Assembly (NCBI RefSeq): GCF_030253575.1
Contig: NC_080559.1
Coordinates: 4,176,501-4,240,500, forward strand
Direction: 5' to 3'
DNA: 64,000 nt
Source of the DNA: Rhododendron vialii
Taxonomy: Eukaryota > Streptophyta > Magnoliopsida > Ericales > Ericaceae
The number at the start of each line of letters is the position of its first letter. Position 1 is the first letter of the stretch. The position numbers and the translations under genes are program-made. Under the pieces are notes generated by a model that did not search any database, was not told the origin of the DNA, and was given only the letters and a program-made list of their open reading frames with translations. Positions 23,353 through 34,846 of this stretch are shown one piece after another.

Positions 23353-26300
23353 TCACCAAACGCAGCGATAAGTGACGTGGGACTCCGTGATGTCGCCACT
23401 GTAAGTGACTTTAACCACTTGCCCCTTCTCCAGTCCATAATATCGTGAAATAGCATCTTTCTGCAACATCCGAGGAAGCTGCAAAAAAATAAAAACAAAA
23501 ATTAGTGCATGGGTAATCAGATCTGATCAAGTCAGTATGAGAAGTTTCAGTAATGCACGGAGCAAGCGTTTTCAGGGCGGAACACGACTAATCTTATCTG
23601 AGACTCGATTACTTGGTCAGCTAATGGATCATCTTCTCCAGTTTGTTTCTACTAACATACTTAAGAGTAACTACTAACTAGTATTATATTGCCTCATTGG
23701 TTGAAGGTGGAAAGTGGGGAAATGCATCAAATATATACATTACAGATAAGTATTTGGTGCATCAAATATATACATTACAGATAAGTATTTGGTGCCTTTA
23801 TGGACAAGTTATAATCATGTGAGAAGTTTCCATTTTCGGAGATACAACAGTAATCACGCCCTCCAAGAAAAAACTAAGAGAGGTATACTCACGCATAAAT
23901 GGATTTGCTCAAGGCTACAACTGAGCATCACTCAAGGATTTTAGTGATTAGTATTTACACTCCTTTATACAGGTACATAGGTACGTGTCTAATCTCACTG
24001 GAGAACTCCTAATAGCAATTTAAAAATAAGCAATAGCTAACTTGCCTACTTCTAAGAAGCAACGTGTAAACGCTATAGAGACCACCATGTCAAGAATCAA
24101 GATACAAATAGGAAACAAACATAATCATCTTTTCAGTGCCAGAAGAGAATTCTACTTATTAGAGTATAACATTACCTACAATATGTTATGCTGTAAACAA
24201 CTAAACTATAGATATCTTTCCTACAAATCCGAAATCAACTTTTAGCTTTGAGTAATGGAAAAACGATTACATAATTAATAACTGACCTGTTTTTCCTCCA
24301 AACTAAACTTCTTCAAGAGCTTCTTTTTCTCTTCATCAGTCAATACACGGTGCTTTGGCTTTAACGCATGCTTTGTGATGTTAACAAGCAACTCGGTAAT
24401 CTAAACACATTAAGTGAAGACATTAAAGGCATGCAATCAAACTAAATCACAATAGTATTTCACCTAAAATCACAATAGTATTTCACCTAAACACAACTTT
24501 TTTTTTTTTTTGATCAACAATAAAATTTTATTAAGAAACTTGATAGGGACTGAACACAACTTCTTAACCCTTTGCCATAAGCCAATATGAGGAATGACTC
24601 CCGCTAATGGAGTCTTTTTATCGTAATCACAAGAGACTAATCATAGTTTACTCCAAATTGACAAAATAACTCAATCTCCTTCAAAGGAGATTCTTCCTTA
24701 ACAAAACCTTCACTCAAACCCCAAATTACTGCTGGAAGGCAACTAAAAAATCATCCTCCCATGTTTGCTTTTGGTGCTAAATTGAAAAGATTGAAGTTGG
24801 TGCTTAGGGGTTTCAACAAAGAGTACTATTCTGGCATGAGTACTAGAGTTCAAAATGTTAGAGATCAGTTGACTAGGGTTCAGGTGCAGTGCCTCTCTCC
24901 CCCCATGATGTGGCGTTGAGTAATTTGGAGGAGGACTTGGGAGCTAAATTTGTGGAGCTTAGTATGGCAGAAGAATCATTATTTAGACAAAAATCCAGGA
25001 TTAAATGGTTAGCCTTGGGAGAAAAGAATACTTAGTTTTTTCATCATAGAATGTGTGCGCAGAGAACTAAGCATACTACTCTACACTTGGAAGATAGTCA
25101 GGGTATCCTCAGGAAGTTAGAGCTGAAATTTTGGGATACTACAAGGGTTTGCTGGGGACATCTTTTGGAATGGGATGCAATGCATGTTCTGTCTGGTGCT
25201 ATTAGAACCAAGGTGAAGGATGTGGATAAGGAGATATTTGTTCAACCTGTCACAAGGGAGGAAGTAAAGAGAGCTTTGTTCTCAATCAATGGAGACAAAG
25301 CTCCTGGACCTGATGGTTATGGATCTACTTTCTATCAACAAAAGTGGGATGTGATTGGCCTAGAGCTTGTGCAAGCTGTACAGTATTTCTCAAAAGGTTT
25401 TATGCAAAAGTCTTGGAATACTACAGCTATTTCTCTGATTCCTAAGGTGAACATGCCAGTGAATATTAAGGAATATAGGCCCATCTCCTGCTGCAATATT
25501 CACGATAAATGCATAACTAAAATTCTGGCAATCGACTTCAAGGGGTGCTCACCTGTCTCATTGACAAGAACCAATTTGCCTTTATTAAGGGCCAATCTAT
25601 TATTGATAATGTCCTGCTGATGCAAGAAGTTGTTAGAGGATATGGGATTCTGGGCCTCCAAGTTGCACAATCAAGGTTGATTTAATGAAGGCCTATGATT
25701 CAGTTGATTGGAGGTTCCTTTTTGACACAATGGCTGCCATGGGCTTTTCTTTTATCTTCATTCATTGGGTCTCTCAATGTGTATCTACTGCTAGCTACTC
25801 AGTTATCAATGGTAGTTTGGAGGGATTCTTTCCTGGTTAGAGGGGATGGAGGCAAGGGGATCCCATATCCCCTTACATGTTCTTAATTGTCATGGAAGCC
25901 TTCTCATCTATTTTTCATCAGAAAGTTGCTACATCTGCTTTCAGTTTCCATCCTAAATGTCAGGCTATCCAACTTTCTCAACTTGCTTTTGCAGATGTTC
26001 TTTTTATCATCTGTGGGGCTGATCAAGGTACGTTTATGACTGCTAGGAATATGCTTGAAGATTTGCATCATTTCTCTGGATTGAGGCCAAATCTTAATAA
26101 ATGTTAAATCTTCTTCTCTGGGGTAAGTGAAGAGCAAATTCAGCTGCTTAGAGAGATTTTGGCCATTCCTGTTGGGACTCTTCCTGTAAAATATTGAGGG
26201 GTCCCTCTGATTTCCACTAGACTCAAGGCATGTGATTGCTTGGTTTTGCATGAGAAGATCTTGGGTCGCATCCAAAGCTCAATGTACAATACAAAGAATG

Positions 26301-28202
26301 ACAGACAAAAAAGCATAATCTCAAATGACCTAAAACTCACTTGGAAAACTTCCACCTTGAAGCTAAAAAGATCCATAGCCTTCATAGCTTGGTTTGTTAC
26401 TCGATTTTGCACTACTAATATCAGCCGACTCAAAGAGTCTTTGTTACCTATCATAGTTCCAATGATGCGAATGACATTCACTTTTACGATACCTGGTCCA
26501 CAGAAAATCACGAGGATCTGCAATCAAGATAACAAAATGATTCATTAAACTTATCTACTCTCAGAATCCCTTAATTGAGAAAATTCATACCTATAACAGC
26601 CTATAAAGTTAAAAAAAAAGAAAAAGAAAGAAGAAGAAGCAACAGGATACATGATAAGAGAACCTGTGTTCCTGTTGACGTAATTCAACAAACTATATTT
26701 CGATTCCTAGAAAAATAAACCTAAAAACAAGGGCCGAGCAAGGATTCGAATTAGTAGAGGGCCAAACTAAAGAACGGGAATCTTTGTGCAAGGATTTCAG
26801 AAATTAACTTCAGTTCTAGTTGTTAGAACGATTGTAAAAAGTTGGAGAACTATCTTCAAGACACTATTAATATCAAGCTACCAAAGACCAAGAGAACGGT
26901 AAATTTTTCCGATTGACTCCAAAACCCACAAGAAATCAAACCCCCACATTGGCTGTGTCAGGATGTCTACAAAATTCAAGACTTTTGCTTTCTGGTTCTT
27001 CACAAAAAGGGCTAAAACTAAGCTTTTAGAGATAATTTAGTGTCTTTTTTTGCTTTGTGAGAAAACATTGAGACCAAAAAAAAAAAACTTTTTGGCTTAT
27101 TTTAGGTGGCATTATGACTAAAATAGAAAGACAAACAAGTGGATTTTTATGGGCTATAGTAAGTATAAAGTAAAACAAAAAAACTGGCCAAAAAAGTCAG
27201 TCCGAACAGTTATTCACCTATTCGATTTTGAAGAAGAGATAACCCATTCAAATCAAAGGAAGAAAAATGGTTCAAAAAAAGTTCGGGTCTATATTTAGCA
27301 AACGAGCAAAAATGGCTAAAAAAAAGCCATCCCAAACACAGCATTAACCGAAGCAATAGGAAAAATTTCTTCTTTTTCACCTGTTTCAGTTTGAATAGAG
27401 AAATACCCATTCAAAGCAATCCATCAATTTCCTCTTTTTTCCTACTCAAACATAACAATAGGTATCCAAAATTTAGCCCCAAGGTTAGTCCGGTTGGTTG
27501 GTAGATTTGCTTCCCACACAATTGACCATTATTCGTTTCTTGGGGTCAGGCCGCAAGAAATTAGTCCCTCCGTCCCTCCCATAAAGATTGTCCGATCCTT
27601 AAGACGAGAACTTGTACATTTTTATCAAGAAAAGTTCAAACTTTTTTTTTTTTGATAAATTAGAAGAACTCATAATAGGCAAAAAGTTTGAATTTTTTCA
27701 ACAAAATGCATTATTTTTAAGTTCCCATTTTGTGACCAGACAATCTTTTTAGAACTAGTAACCAAAAAAAAAACCCCAAGAAATTAACGCTAGACAGAAC
27801 AGTGCATGAATCAAGGTCTTATCTTTTCGATTCCAACAAAACCCAGAACGTATAACATTAGGGATTGCGAGTTTTTTTTTGTGGGACCTTATCCAAGGAG
27901 TCGGACCGGCGAGAGGCGGAGATCCTGAGGCGCTCGATGTCGGGGGTTTGGCCGTGAATGGACCGGAAATCCTGGAGGGACATTTCGATTTCGGCGGCTG
28001 GGACGGAGTAGCCCCGGTCCCTGAGCATCTCAAGGAGGGTTCTGCGGGAGAGGTAGTATCGGTGGCTCTCGGTGCTGCCTTCGTCGACGTAGCTGCTCAG
28101 GCACCGGCTGTAGGGCTCCCCGTTCAAATCCATGTCTTGCTGCCTCTGCTGCTGCTGCTGCTGCGGCTGCTGTTGCTCCGTGTCGTCCTCCATGGGATCC
28201 AT
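23353..28202 (-). CDS. NRPE5: RNA polymerase V subunit 5 (RPB5-like, NRPE5)
   Basis: Four exons, in transcript order 27888-28202, 26341-26517, 24287-24400 and 23353-23478, all join in phase 0 to 243 residues. After an acidic, Gln-rich start (about residues 1-25) come CLSSYVDEGSTESHRYYLSR and EMLRDRGYSVP, diagnostic of NRPE5 as opposed to Pol II NRPB5. Exon 2 gives FCGPGIVKVN and LILVVQNRVTNQAMKAMDLF; exon 3 ITELLVNITKHALKPKHRVL; exon 4 LPRMLQKDAISRYYGLEKGQ and ends YRCVW, the conserved RPB5 C-terminal fold. Pol V makes scaffold transcripts for RNA-directed DNA methylation; subunit 5 sits in the polymerase jaw. The exon 1 donor is gtccca, unusual but GT and consistent in phase. Intron 2 holds a dead LINE ending about 55 bp from the exon 2 donor. 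Confidence 0.93.
24761..26284 (+). mobile_element. LINE (L1-type) fragment, dead reverse transcriptase, in NRPE5 intron 2
   Basis: The plus strand shows pieces of an L1-type reverse transcriptase in order: FVQPVTREEVKRALFSINGD then KAPGPDGYGSTFYQQKW (RT motifs 0-1), WNTTAISLIPKVNMPVNIKE followed by YRPISCCN, then KVDLMKAYDSVDWRFL, a GDPISPYMFLIVME block and SQLAFADVLFIICGA. The catalytic motif that should read FADD reads FADV. The frame is also broken by several stops (about 25839, 26104, 26196) and shifts. No endonuclease, RNase H domain or poly-A tail is visible, so both ends are missing. It is antisense to NRPE5. The sequence homologous to the duplicate at 14.3 kb stops at its left border. 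Confidence 0.88.
27564..27760. mobile_element. Possible Stowaway-like MITE in NRPE5 intron 1
   Basis: The left end gtccctccgtccctcccata and aagattgtc find an inverted counterpart in gacaatctttttagaac near 27738-27756. Related to the Tc1/mariner ends seen elsewhere in the window, but the right end is eroded. Confidence 0.4.
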
Positions 28203-28835
28203 CTCTCTCTAGATGGATTGAAATCGAATTGGGAGAGCTGAAATTGTGGGTGAGTGGGAAAAGAGTGAAGAGGACACTGGGTTTATTTACTTGGAACAGG
28301 GTTGAACGGGGGAAGCACGAGGTTTTTTACTTTTTTAGTGGCACAAGTTTTTAGAAATGCTATCCACACAAGTCACAACATTAAAACGCATCTCCGAATA
28401 CATAGCTGTCCAAAATCGTTAGATGCACTTGGATTTGCATATATCGAATGACTTCAAAAAAAAATTGTGCTAAAATTGCATTTTAAAGTTGTATTTGTAG
28501 AGTTTTTAACAATTTTTTCAGTACCGAAACTGCTTTCCAAGGCCTGTTTGGGTTAGTTATAAATCATTACAAAGTCGAAGGTTAAGCTTCTTTTTTTCTT
28601 TATTTGAAAGGTCACTTTCTATATTCACAAAACAAAAGGGCCACTTTCTTAAGCTCCATGAGTGAATTATTCACGTAAAAAATTAAAAATGGTCTGATGA
28701 AGCATATTTATTTTGCGCTATGTTTCCGAACTCATTTTATCGTCTACCTTTTCGAATTCATTTTAGGGTCTACCTTTTTTAATACACAAGTTATTCGATT
28801 TGAATTTTGAGAAAAATTTTTAAGAGTAATAAATA
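28203..28835. other. NRPE5 promoter region
   Basis: Upstream of the NRPE5 start. No gene recognised. A Stowaway MITE borders it at 28836. Confidence 0.5.
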
Positions 28836-29106
28836 CTCCCTCCGTCCCTTTTTTAGAGTCCAGTATTCCATTTTGGGCTGTCCCTTAATAAGTGTCCATT
28901 TTGTAAAGTTAGTGGGTAAAAGTTGATGTATTGTCTATTTTGCCCCTAAAAGTAGATTCATTTTTGAAAAGTAAATGAGTAAAAGTGTAATGATTATGGG
29001 TAAGTTGGGAAAGTGAAGGAAAAAGTTGATGTGAAAGGTATAATGATGATGTCTTTTTAATAAGTTGAAGTTACGAAGCAGGACACTTAAAAAGGGACGG
29101 AAGGAG
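28836..29106. mobile_element. Stowaway MITE (Tc1/mariner), family 1 copy a
   Basis: 271 bp, flanked by TA, with ends ctccctccgtcccttttt and aaagggacggaaggag. The interior contains gctgtcccttaataagtgtc and gttgatgtgaaaggt. It is a close relative of the element at 49250-49521, nearly the same length. Confidence 0.88.
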
Positions 29107-30940
29107 TAGAAAGAGATAAACATAAAAAATTTATTAGAGATCATGGACAGAGGTTTTGAGACCCCCAAAGAGGTTTTGAGACCCCCAAATGAACGAACCC
29201 TATAATTAACAATGCTCGATTTGTTTGAAAGAATGTTTAAGAAAGAGCATTTCTTTTTATTTCATCTCCAAAGTCCAAACCCAGGACAAATCCGCAATTG
29301 CTGCACAACATTGTGTTGTGCCCTTGTGTACAACACATACACAGTCCCATATAAAGATAGATACAACTCCTCCGCTATTGGCCACCACGACTGTACCATG
29401 TGTACATGTTGTGTGTAGTTCGTTTATACAAAACAACGAACTCTTTTAATCGAACATTGTTCAACAAAAAAAAAAAATTTATCGGCAAACGATGAAAATT
29501 TATTAAAACGGGTAGAGGGAAAGGGGATCCAACATTGTTCAAAATTTGACAACATTCAAATAAAAATTACTAATATAGATTGAGAACATGGACAACTCAA
29601 ATTATCCAAATAAAATTGAGATGGAACTCACGTGTCCAAACAGCAAGTGCAATTCCATTGGCCCAACTACCAATATGCCGTCGTAGAATTTTCGAAATTA
29701 TTTTGTGCATCATATGATATGTCACCGATAAATATCAGAAGTCTCAATTGAAATCCAAACAGTGCACAAAGTGATGTTTGATGTTTCAAACATGTGAACA
29801 GCATTGGGGCAGGGTGATCAACACTTCTAAATACAGAAGAGATTAAAAAATATGATCTTCAAATGTACTATTCCAATTCAAGTCAAATTTGGCTAAGTAA
29901 AGCTGATAAAAAAAAAAAAAAGGTAAAGTAAACAGAACAGCCAAAAAGGAACTGGTTAATAGTTTCACTCCCATTTATGAAGAGAAAATGTTTTCCATAT
30001 CTGTTTGTCCTAGACCTCCTCTAACAGATATAGAAAAAATTAACTGGAGAAAACAGATATAAACACAACACATGCATATGTGGAAGTATCTCATGAGTAG
30101 TTGAAAACTAGTACAGTAGTAATTCATTTAGTAGCCAATGGCACTGCCACATAGGCATGTTGTGCAAAATGTTGTCCATGTAGTACATAACTCCTCTACG
30201 GCAATTTTTGATCATTTGCTAACACAAACATATTCTAAGTCTGAATTCCGGCGATGAGCACATACACAAGGTGAAGTTTTCATAAGCAACCAAGTCATAT
30301 TAGTTGTTTCACTTCCACGAGTTAACAGAATAAGGATTCAGACCATATTCTAAATCTCATTCTAACATATATCCCCCATATTTCATCATTTGACCGCAAC
30401 AAGCATTGCAAATGCTGCGAAAAAAAGGAGCTGAAACATAGCCACTGCTGGCCAAAGGCCTTGCATTGTCAGGACACACCAAAGTAAGTTTCCCCGGTGA
30501 GTGGTCAAACATCTGAAGATAATGGATGTGCAATGAGTTTTTACCGGCAATTAGCTACATTTTTCAGGCGCACTACAAATTTAGGTGATAGGAACACTCT
30601 TTAACCGATATGGGCTCTTCTTGTTTCCAACTTCTGATATTTTTGGCAGCAAAAAGTTCTGGAATTTCTCTTACTTTAGGAAAAGACCTGCTTACCGGAG
30701 GTTGAAGTCTCAACGAACTCAATAACAGTAGTGTACCTCGACAAAAGAATCACATAAACCAACTGCACATCTCAATCTTATTCAAACTTAAGAACACAGA
30801 GAAACAAACTTGCACACACCGATAAGGAATGAAGAAACAAATTCCATACAGAAAACAACCAAGGAAAAGCTTCACATCGTCCACACTAACCAGGAACAAC
30901 GTCAACTACACTTCATTTTTTTCAAGTTTGTTCAAAGACA
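29107..30940. other. Intergenic, no gene recognised
   Basis: AT-rich, with a doubled agaggttttgagacccccaa at 29152-29189. The stretch about 30770-30900 is shared with about 15340-15480. No coding exon identified. Confidence 0.5.
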
Positions 30941-30944
30941 ACTA

Positions 30945-31110
30945 ATCCAAACAAAACCAAACTGAGCCTTAAGATCCAATCTATTGGGGTCAGTTACATG
31001 AATCCGTTTTCTTCGTTGAGCTCTGTCAAGGGCATCATGTTCCATGATATCCAACAATCTAGACCCTTTCGAAATACCTACTCTAAAGTCAATTTTAGTC
31101 TACTCCTCTC
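30945..31110. repeat. Dispersed plant repeat (SINE-like)
   Basis: Contains actgagccttaagatccaat followed by ttggggtcagttacatgaat and gggcatcatgttcc. A shorter relative occurs at about 47900-48000 (gtcttaagtcccatttaatt, gggatcagctac, aggcatcatgttcc). Such gggtcggctacatgaatcc-type repeats are widespread in plant genomes. I am not sure of the family name. Confidence 0.45.
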
Positions 31111-31139
31111 CCTGGTACTACCCTCTATCGTAACCATAT

Positions 31140-31560
31140 ATTCCTCTTAACTACCGTATCTACCGATCTAAAGTAAAGTTTGTTCAGACTGTTCAGAGGT
31201 GAAGAAAAAAAATACCAAACGCTGAATGATATAGACAGATCTAATAAGTTACAAACAAACGTACTACAATAAAGCACACACACCCTTTAGTAGTGTTCAT
31301 TTTTTTAATAAAATTTCTCACGACAGATACCAATATGCATGCTTCTTAGAATCATCAATGGGCATCATCCAGGTCTCGATTGTTCATGCATCCATGCTCA
31401 AATATAGGATTTACACTCCAAACATATATTTGGATGCCTAGTGATATCAAAAAGAAAACTCAATCACACAAAATGAGTTAGTATACACCAACAGAAGAAT
31501 CAAATAAACAGACAGAGCTAACAAACATGTGAAAGCTTCACCATTGTCCACACTAATCTG
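31140..31560. repeat. Non-coding block duplicated at 14.98-15.4 kb
   Basis: Partner of the block at 14980-15490. It lies just downstream of the glutaredoxin gene. The two copies differ by scattered substitutions and small indels. Confidence 0.75.
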
Positions 31561-31758
31561 GAACGATCGAACGATATTACTTATTTCCAAGTTCGTTCAA
31601 AGAAACAATGAACAAGAATAACCAAGAGCTAGATCATATACAGATCAAATAAGTTTAGAACAACATCCTAAAATAACAAGGAGATTCACCACTTACTACA
31701 AGTTTCCCATGAAATTTCTCATGGAATGTGCAAGTGTGGTCAACAAGCACAGCATTCT

Positions 31759-32952
31759 TCAAGAGCAGCAACTGGGGCATCGAATCAATCCATTCTCATT
31801 ACAGTCTGTGCATCTCCTCAATTTCCCTTCCTCTTCCTCAAACACCTTCCTACTGCCATTGCAATTGGGGCACGGCATAAACCTCACATCCCCACAGCTC
31901 TCACAAGCATAACCCAAATCCCTAACCGGAAAACCGTCCAAAATCTTCCCCAATTCGCCACACTCATGAAGTTGCTTAATCTCATCCACACCCCCAATAT
32001 ACTTCCCTCCAATAAAAACTCGCGGTAAACTCATTGCTTTCCCTCCCAACACACTCTGCAACTCCTTTCTATACGCCGAGTCCATCGATATATCCCTTTC
32101 GTCGACACACACCCTAAACCCCCTAAAAATCATCCTAACATCGCAACAATCTTCGTAAGTCCTACGAATCCCGCGCAAACTAGTATAATACAATACAACT
32201 CTATCTTCAGTACCCGTTAAACACAATTGATGACTAGACGATAAAGAGACCTTACTAATCGGTTCCGGCTTCCTATCCCTGAACCCTAATGACTTCGTGG
32301 TCAATGCCCGCCTGTAACTCGAAACCACATTGGCATCCATTTTCGCCAGCAACGACTCCTCCGACAAATGCTTCCACAACGGCTTCGAATCGTTACTACT
32401 AATCTCTTCCACCACTTCGAAACAACCTATCGATCCAAATGCGTTCGCTGGTCCATTCTTAACAGACCCAACAACACCATCCACGGATTGAGAATCTTGG
32501 AGGATCGAGGAACCGGGTTTGTGAACGAATTCGAAGTCGAATTCGTCGAGGCCTTCCATGAGCTCCCAAGTGTTGATGACGGAGTCGGGAGATGAGGGGT
32601 CCATCATCTCTTTCTCTCTAGGGTTTTGGTTTTTTTCTAGGGTTAGGGTTTTGTCGCTGTTGGGATTAGAGATCGGGATGTAAGAAGGGTCGACGAGGAG
32701 GAGAGAACCGTAGGTGGTGGAGGTGAGAGAGACGAGGTGGGCGGAGTCGCCCTTGCGGAGAGGGGGGTGGTGGACGAGAGGGGTGGGGAGAGAGAGAGTG
32801 CGGGGGATTGGGGTAGGAGAGAGAGAGTACCAGGAGGAGGAGTGAGAAGGTGAAGATAAATTTGAGGAGGAGGGTGGTGGTAGTTGTGGGGGTTGTTCTT
32901 GGGTGGTGGGTGGGGTGGAGAGGGTGTGGGAACGAGAAGCAGAGCAGCCCAT
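31759..32952 (-). CDS. Glutaredoxin-domain protein with C-terminal Cys-rich region (At5g39865-like)
   Basis: A single exon of 397 residues. The N-terminus MGCSASRSHT carries a Gly-2/Cys-3 context suited to N-myristoylation and palmitoylation, suggesting membrane attachment; it is followed by a Pro/Ser-rich low-complexity region. A glutaredoxin-like domain lies at about 250-340: DRVVLYYTSLRGIRRTYEDC, then FRVCVDERDISMDSAYRKEL and LPRVFIGGKYIGGVDEI. The canonical CPYC active site is missing at the expected place (TSLRGIRRTYEDC), as is usual for this plant group, so classical disulfide reductase activity is doubtful. The last 50 residues hold four CxxC pairs (CESC, CPNC, CTDC, CPSC), a likely zinc-binding finger. 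Promoter and leader contain long CT and TA microsatellites. Confidence 0.9.
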   Translation of the reverse strand: MGCSASRSHTLSTPPTTQEQPPQLPPPSSSNLSSPSHSSSWYSLSPTPIPRTLSLPTPLVHHPPLRKGDSAHLVSLTSTTYGSLLLVDPSYIPISNPNSDKTLTLEKNQNPREKEMMDPSSPDSVINTWELMEGLDEFDFEFVHKPGSSILQDSQSVDGVVGSVKNGPANAFGSIGCFEVVEEISSNDSKPLWKHLSEESLLAKMDANVVSSYRRALTTKSLGFRDRKPEPISKVSLSSSHQLCLTGTEDRVVLYYTSLRGIRRTYEDCCDVRMIFRGFRVCVDERDISMDSAYRKELQSVLGGKAMSLPRVFIGGKYIGGVDEIKQLHECGELGKILDGFPVRDLGYACESCGDVRFMPCPNCNGSRKVFEEEEGKLRRCTDCNENGLIRCPSCCS

Positions 32953-32990
32953 TTTTTGTAGTTTGGATTAGGTAAGGCACGGCCAAATTT

Positions 32991-32994
<4 letters not shown>

Positions 32995-33024
<30 letters not shown>

Positions 33025-33044
33025 GAAAGCCCTTTTTATCTCTG

Positions 33045-33112
<68 letters not shown>
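32995..33112. repeat. CT and TA microsatellites upstream of the glutaredoxin gene
   Basis: Two CT tracts (about 32995-33023 and 33047-33083) are separated by a 24-bp spacer, and the second runs directly into about 14 TA units. They occupy the likely 5' leader and core promoter of the gene starting at 32952. Confidence 0.9.
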
Positions 33113-33115
<3 letters not shown>

Positions 33116-33214
33116 TTGAGTTTTGCTTTCTGAGTATTTTGTGTTGCATCCACAGAGAGAGAGCGAGGGGGGGCCCTCTTGGTGGGGATTGATAAGAACT
33201 TTTCGATGCTGTAA

Positions 33215-33490
33215 TAGCATCTCCAATTTAATATTTTATTTAAAAGTATTAAAATATTTTATTTTATTTATAAAGTGATTTTAGAGAAAATTATTATTCA
33301 TATTTATTCTAACTACAAATTTTTTATTTATTCATAAAGCAATTTGAGAAAAAATCCTCTATATTTTCTTTCATTCTCTAAATATGAAGGATCAAAATTT
33401 CATCTTCTTAAATAGAGGAAGCTTTAGAGGATGGATTGAAAAAATTTCATACTCTCAAATGAAAAAATAAAGCATGAGTTGGAGATGCTC
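33215..33490. mobile_element. MITE with GCATCTCCAA termini, TAA target site
   Basis: Left end tagcatctccaat, right end ttggagatgctc; TAA occurs on both sides, suggesting a PIF/Harbinger (Tourist-like) origin. 276 bp, AT-rich, non-coding. Confidence 0.7.
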
Positions 33491-33624
33491 TAACGGGAGG
33501 AGAGAGAGAACTTTTCGAAGCTTTAACGGAGAGAGAGAGTTGGTTGGAAGGTGGACATCAGTGAGAGCTGGAACGCAGGGACGCGGTATAGCTGTGAGTT
33601 GATGATGACCTTGGGTTAGTTGTT

Positions 33625-33948
33625 GGGCGCTGCTATTCGCAGCCCTCTATTTACTCACATAACCCGTTAAAAATTTTCAATTATACTCGACAGTTAGTTA
33701 CCGAAATTGAGATATATTTTCAGCGTCCAATTACCGAAATATAATATTTTTTTCAACAGATGTTTACCGAAAATGCATGTTCGGCAGTTGTTTACCGAAA
33801 GTTAAACATATTTTCGACATGTAGTTACCGAAATATAATCTTGTTTTCAACAGCAATTTACCGAAATGTTATTTATGATTTTCAACAATCATTTACCGAA
33901 ATTTAGAGGGCTACGGGAGTAAATAGAGAGCTGCGAATAGCGGCGCCC
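33625..33948. mobile_element. 324-bp TIR element with internal TTTACCGAAA repeats and 8-bp target duplication
   Basis: It is flanked on both sides by tagttgtt (33617-33624 and 33949-33956). The termini gggcgctgctattcgcagc and gctgcgaatagcggcgccc are near-perfect inverted repeats that continue for over 30 bp (ctctatttactc). The interior has about seven copies of a roughly 35-bp unit built on (a/t)ttaccgaaa followed by a ttttcaac/ttttcgac step. The 8-bp duplication fits hAT. No coding capacity. Confidence 0.85.
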
Positions 33949-34099
33949 TAGTTGTTAGGGTAAATTTCACTCGCACCCCCTCTGTTCTGTTCAAACCACT
34001 CTGCATGCCCGTTTACTCTCTGAAATCACACAACGCACCCCCTCTACAAGCACGTGCAACACTCAACTCCACTCCACCAGTTATTTGCCTTTTAGCTAA

Positions 34100-34332
34100 G
34101 AGCATCTCCGGCATTTACTCAAATTTTCACTCCAATTATTCAAATGTGAGTAAAAGATTCATTTTTAGGAAGCACTTCAATAGACAAAATCTACTCACAA
34201 ATTTGAATCAAAGCTTTATTAATAGCATGATTTACAATATTTCAATAAAAGTTTGACTCTCCCTTGATTTGAGTAAAGATTTGTGTAAAACTCATTTGGC
34301 TAAAAAAAAATTGACAAGGGCTTGAAATGCTC
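34100..34332. mobile_element. MITE with GAGCATCTCC termini, TAA target site
   Basis: 233 bp, left end gagcatctccggcatttact, right end ggcttgaaatgctc, flanked by taa on both sides. Same family as the element at 39517-39781 (shared ggcatttactcaaa or gcctttactcaaa start). Confidence 0.75.
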
Positions 34333-34379
34333 TAACGAACGGAGAATATTGAGATTATAAAAATAAAAAAATAAATCAT

Positions 34380-34797
34380 CACCTACCCCTTGTACATATA
34401 CTCTCAAATAGAGAATTTAAATACTCCTATTTTATTTTAAAAAGCAATTTTAGAGGATATTACTATTCACCTATAAATGAATCATACACCTCTAATTCCA
34501 TCTCTATTTCGTTCGAAACTCAATAATTTTTCATTTTTCCAACAAAATTAAATGTTTTCTCATAATAAATCCAACATGTGTCTTGTTTCAAAGATAATGT
34601 TGGGACCATTTAATAATTTAATTTTGTAAAATATAAGTGTATAGAGTAAAATTTATATGCATTTAGAGATTAAAATCTTCTCTCAAAATAGCGGATCATC
34701 CTCTCAACTAGAGAAGAGTTTTATAGGATGGATTGAAGCACCTCCATACTCTCAAATAGCAATACAAAAGGTGGATTGGAGATGCTTTTACGGCCCC
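34380..34797. mobile_element. Decayed MITE related to the GAGCATCTCC family
   Basis: The right part (catactctcaaatagcaata ... ggattggagatgctttta) parallels the right part of the 33215-33490 element (catactctcaaatg ... gagttggagatgctct). The left end is not clear. Confidence 0.45.
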
Positions 34798-34846
34798 CCA
34801 CGACTCTACCACCATCGACCACCAACACCACCTCTTACCCCAACCC

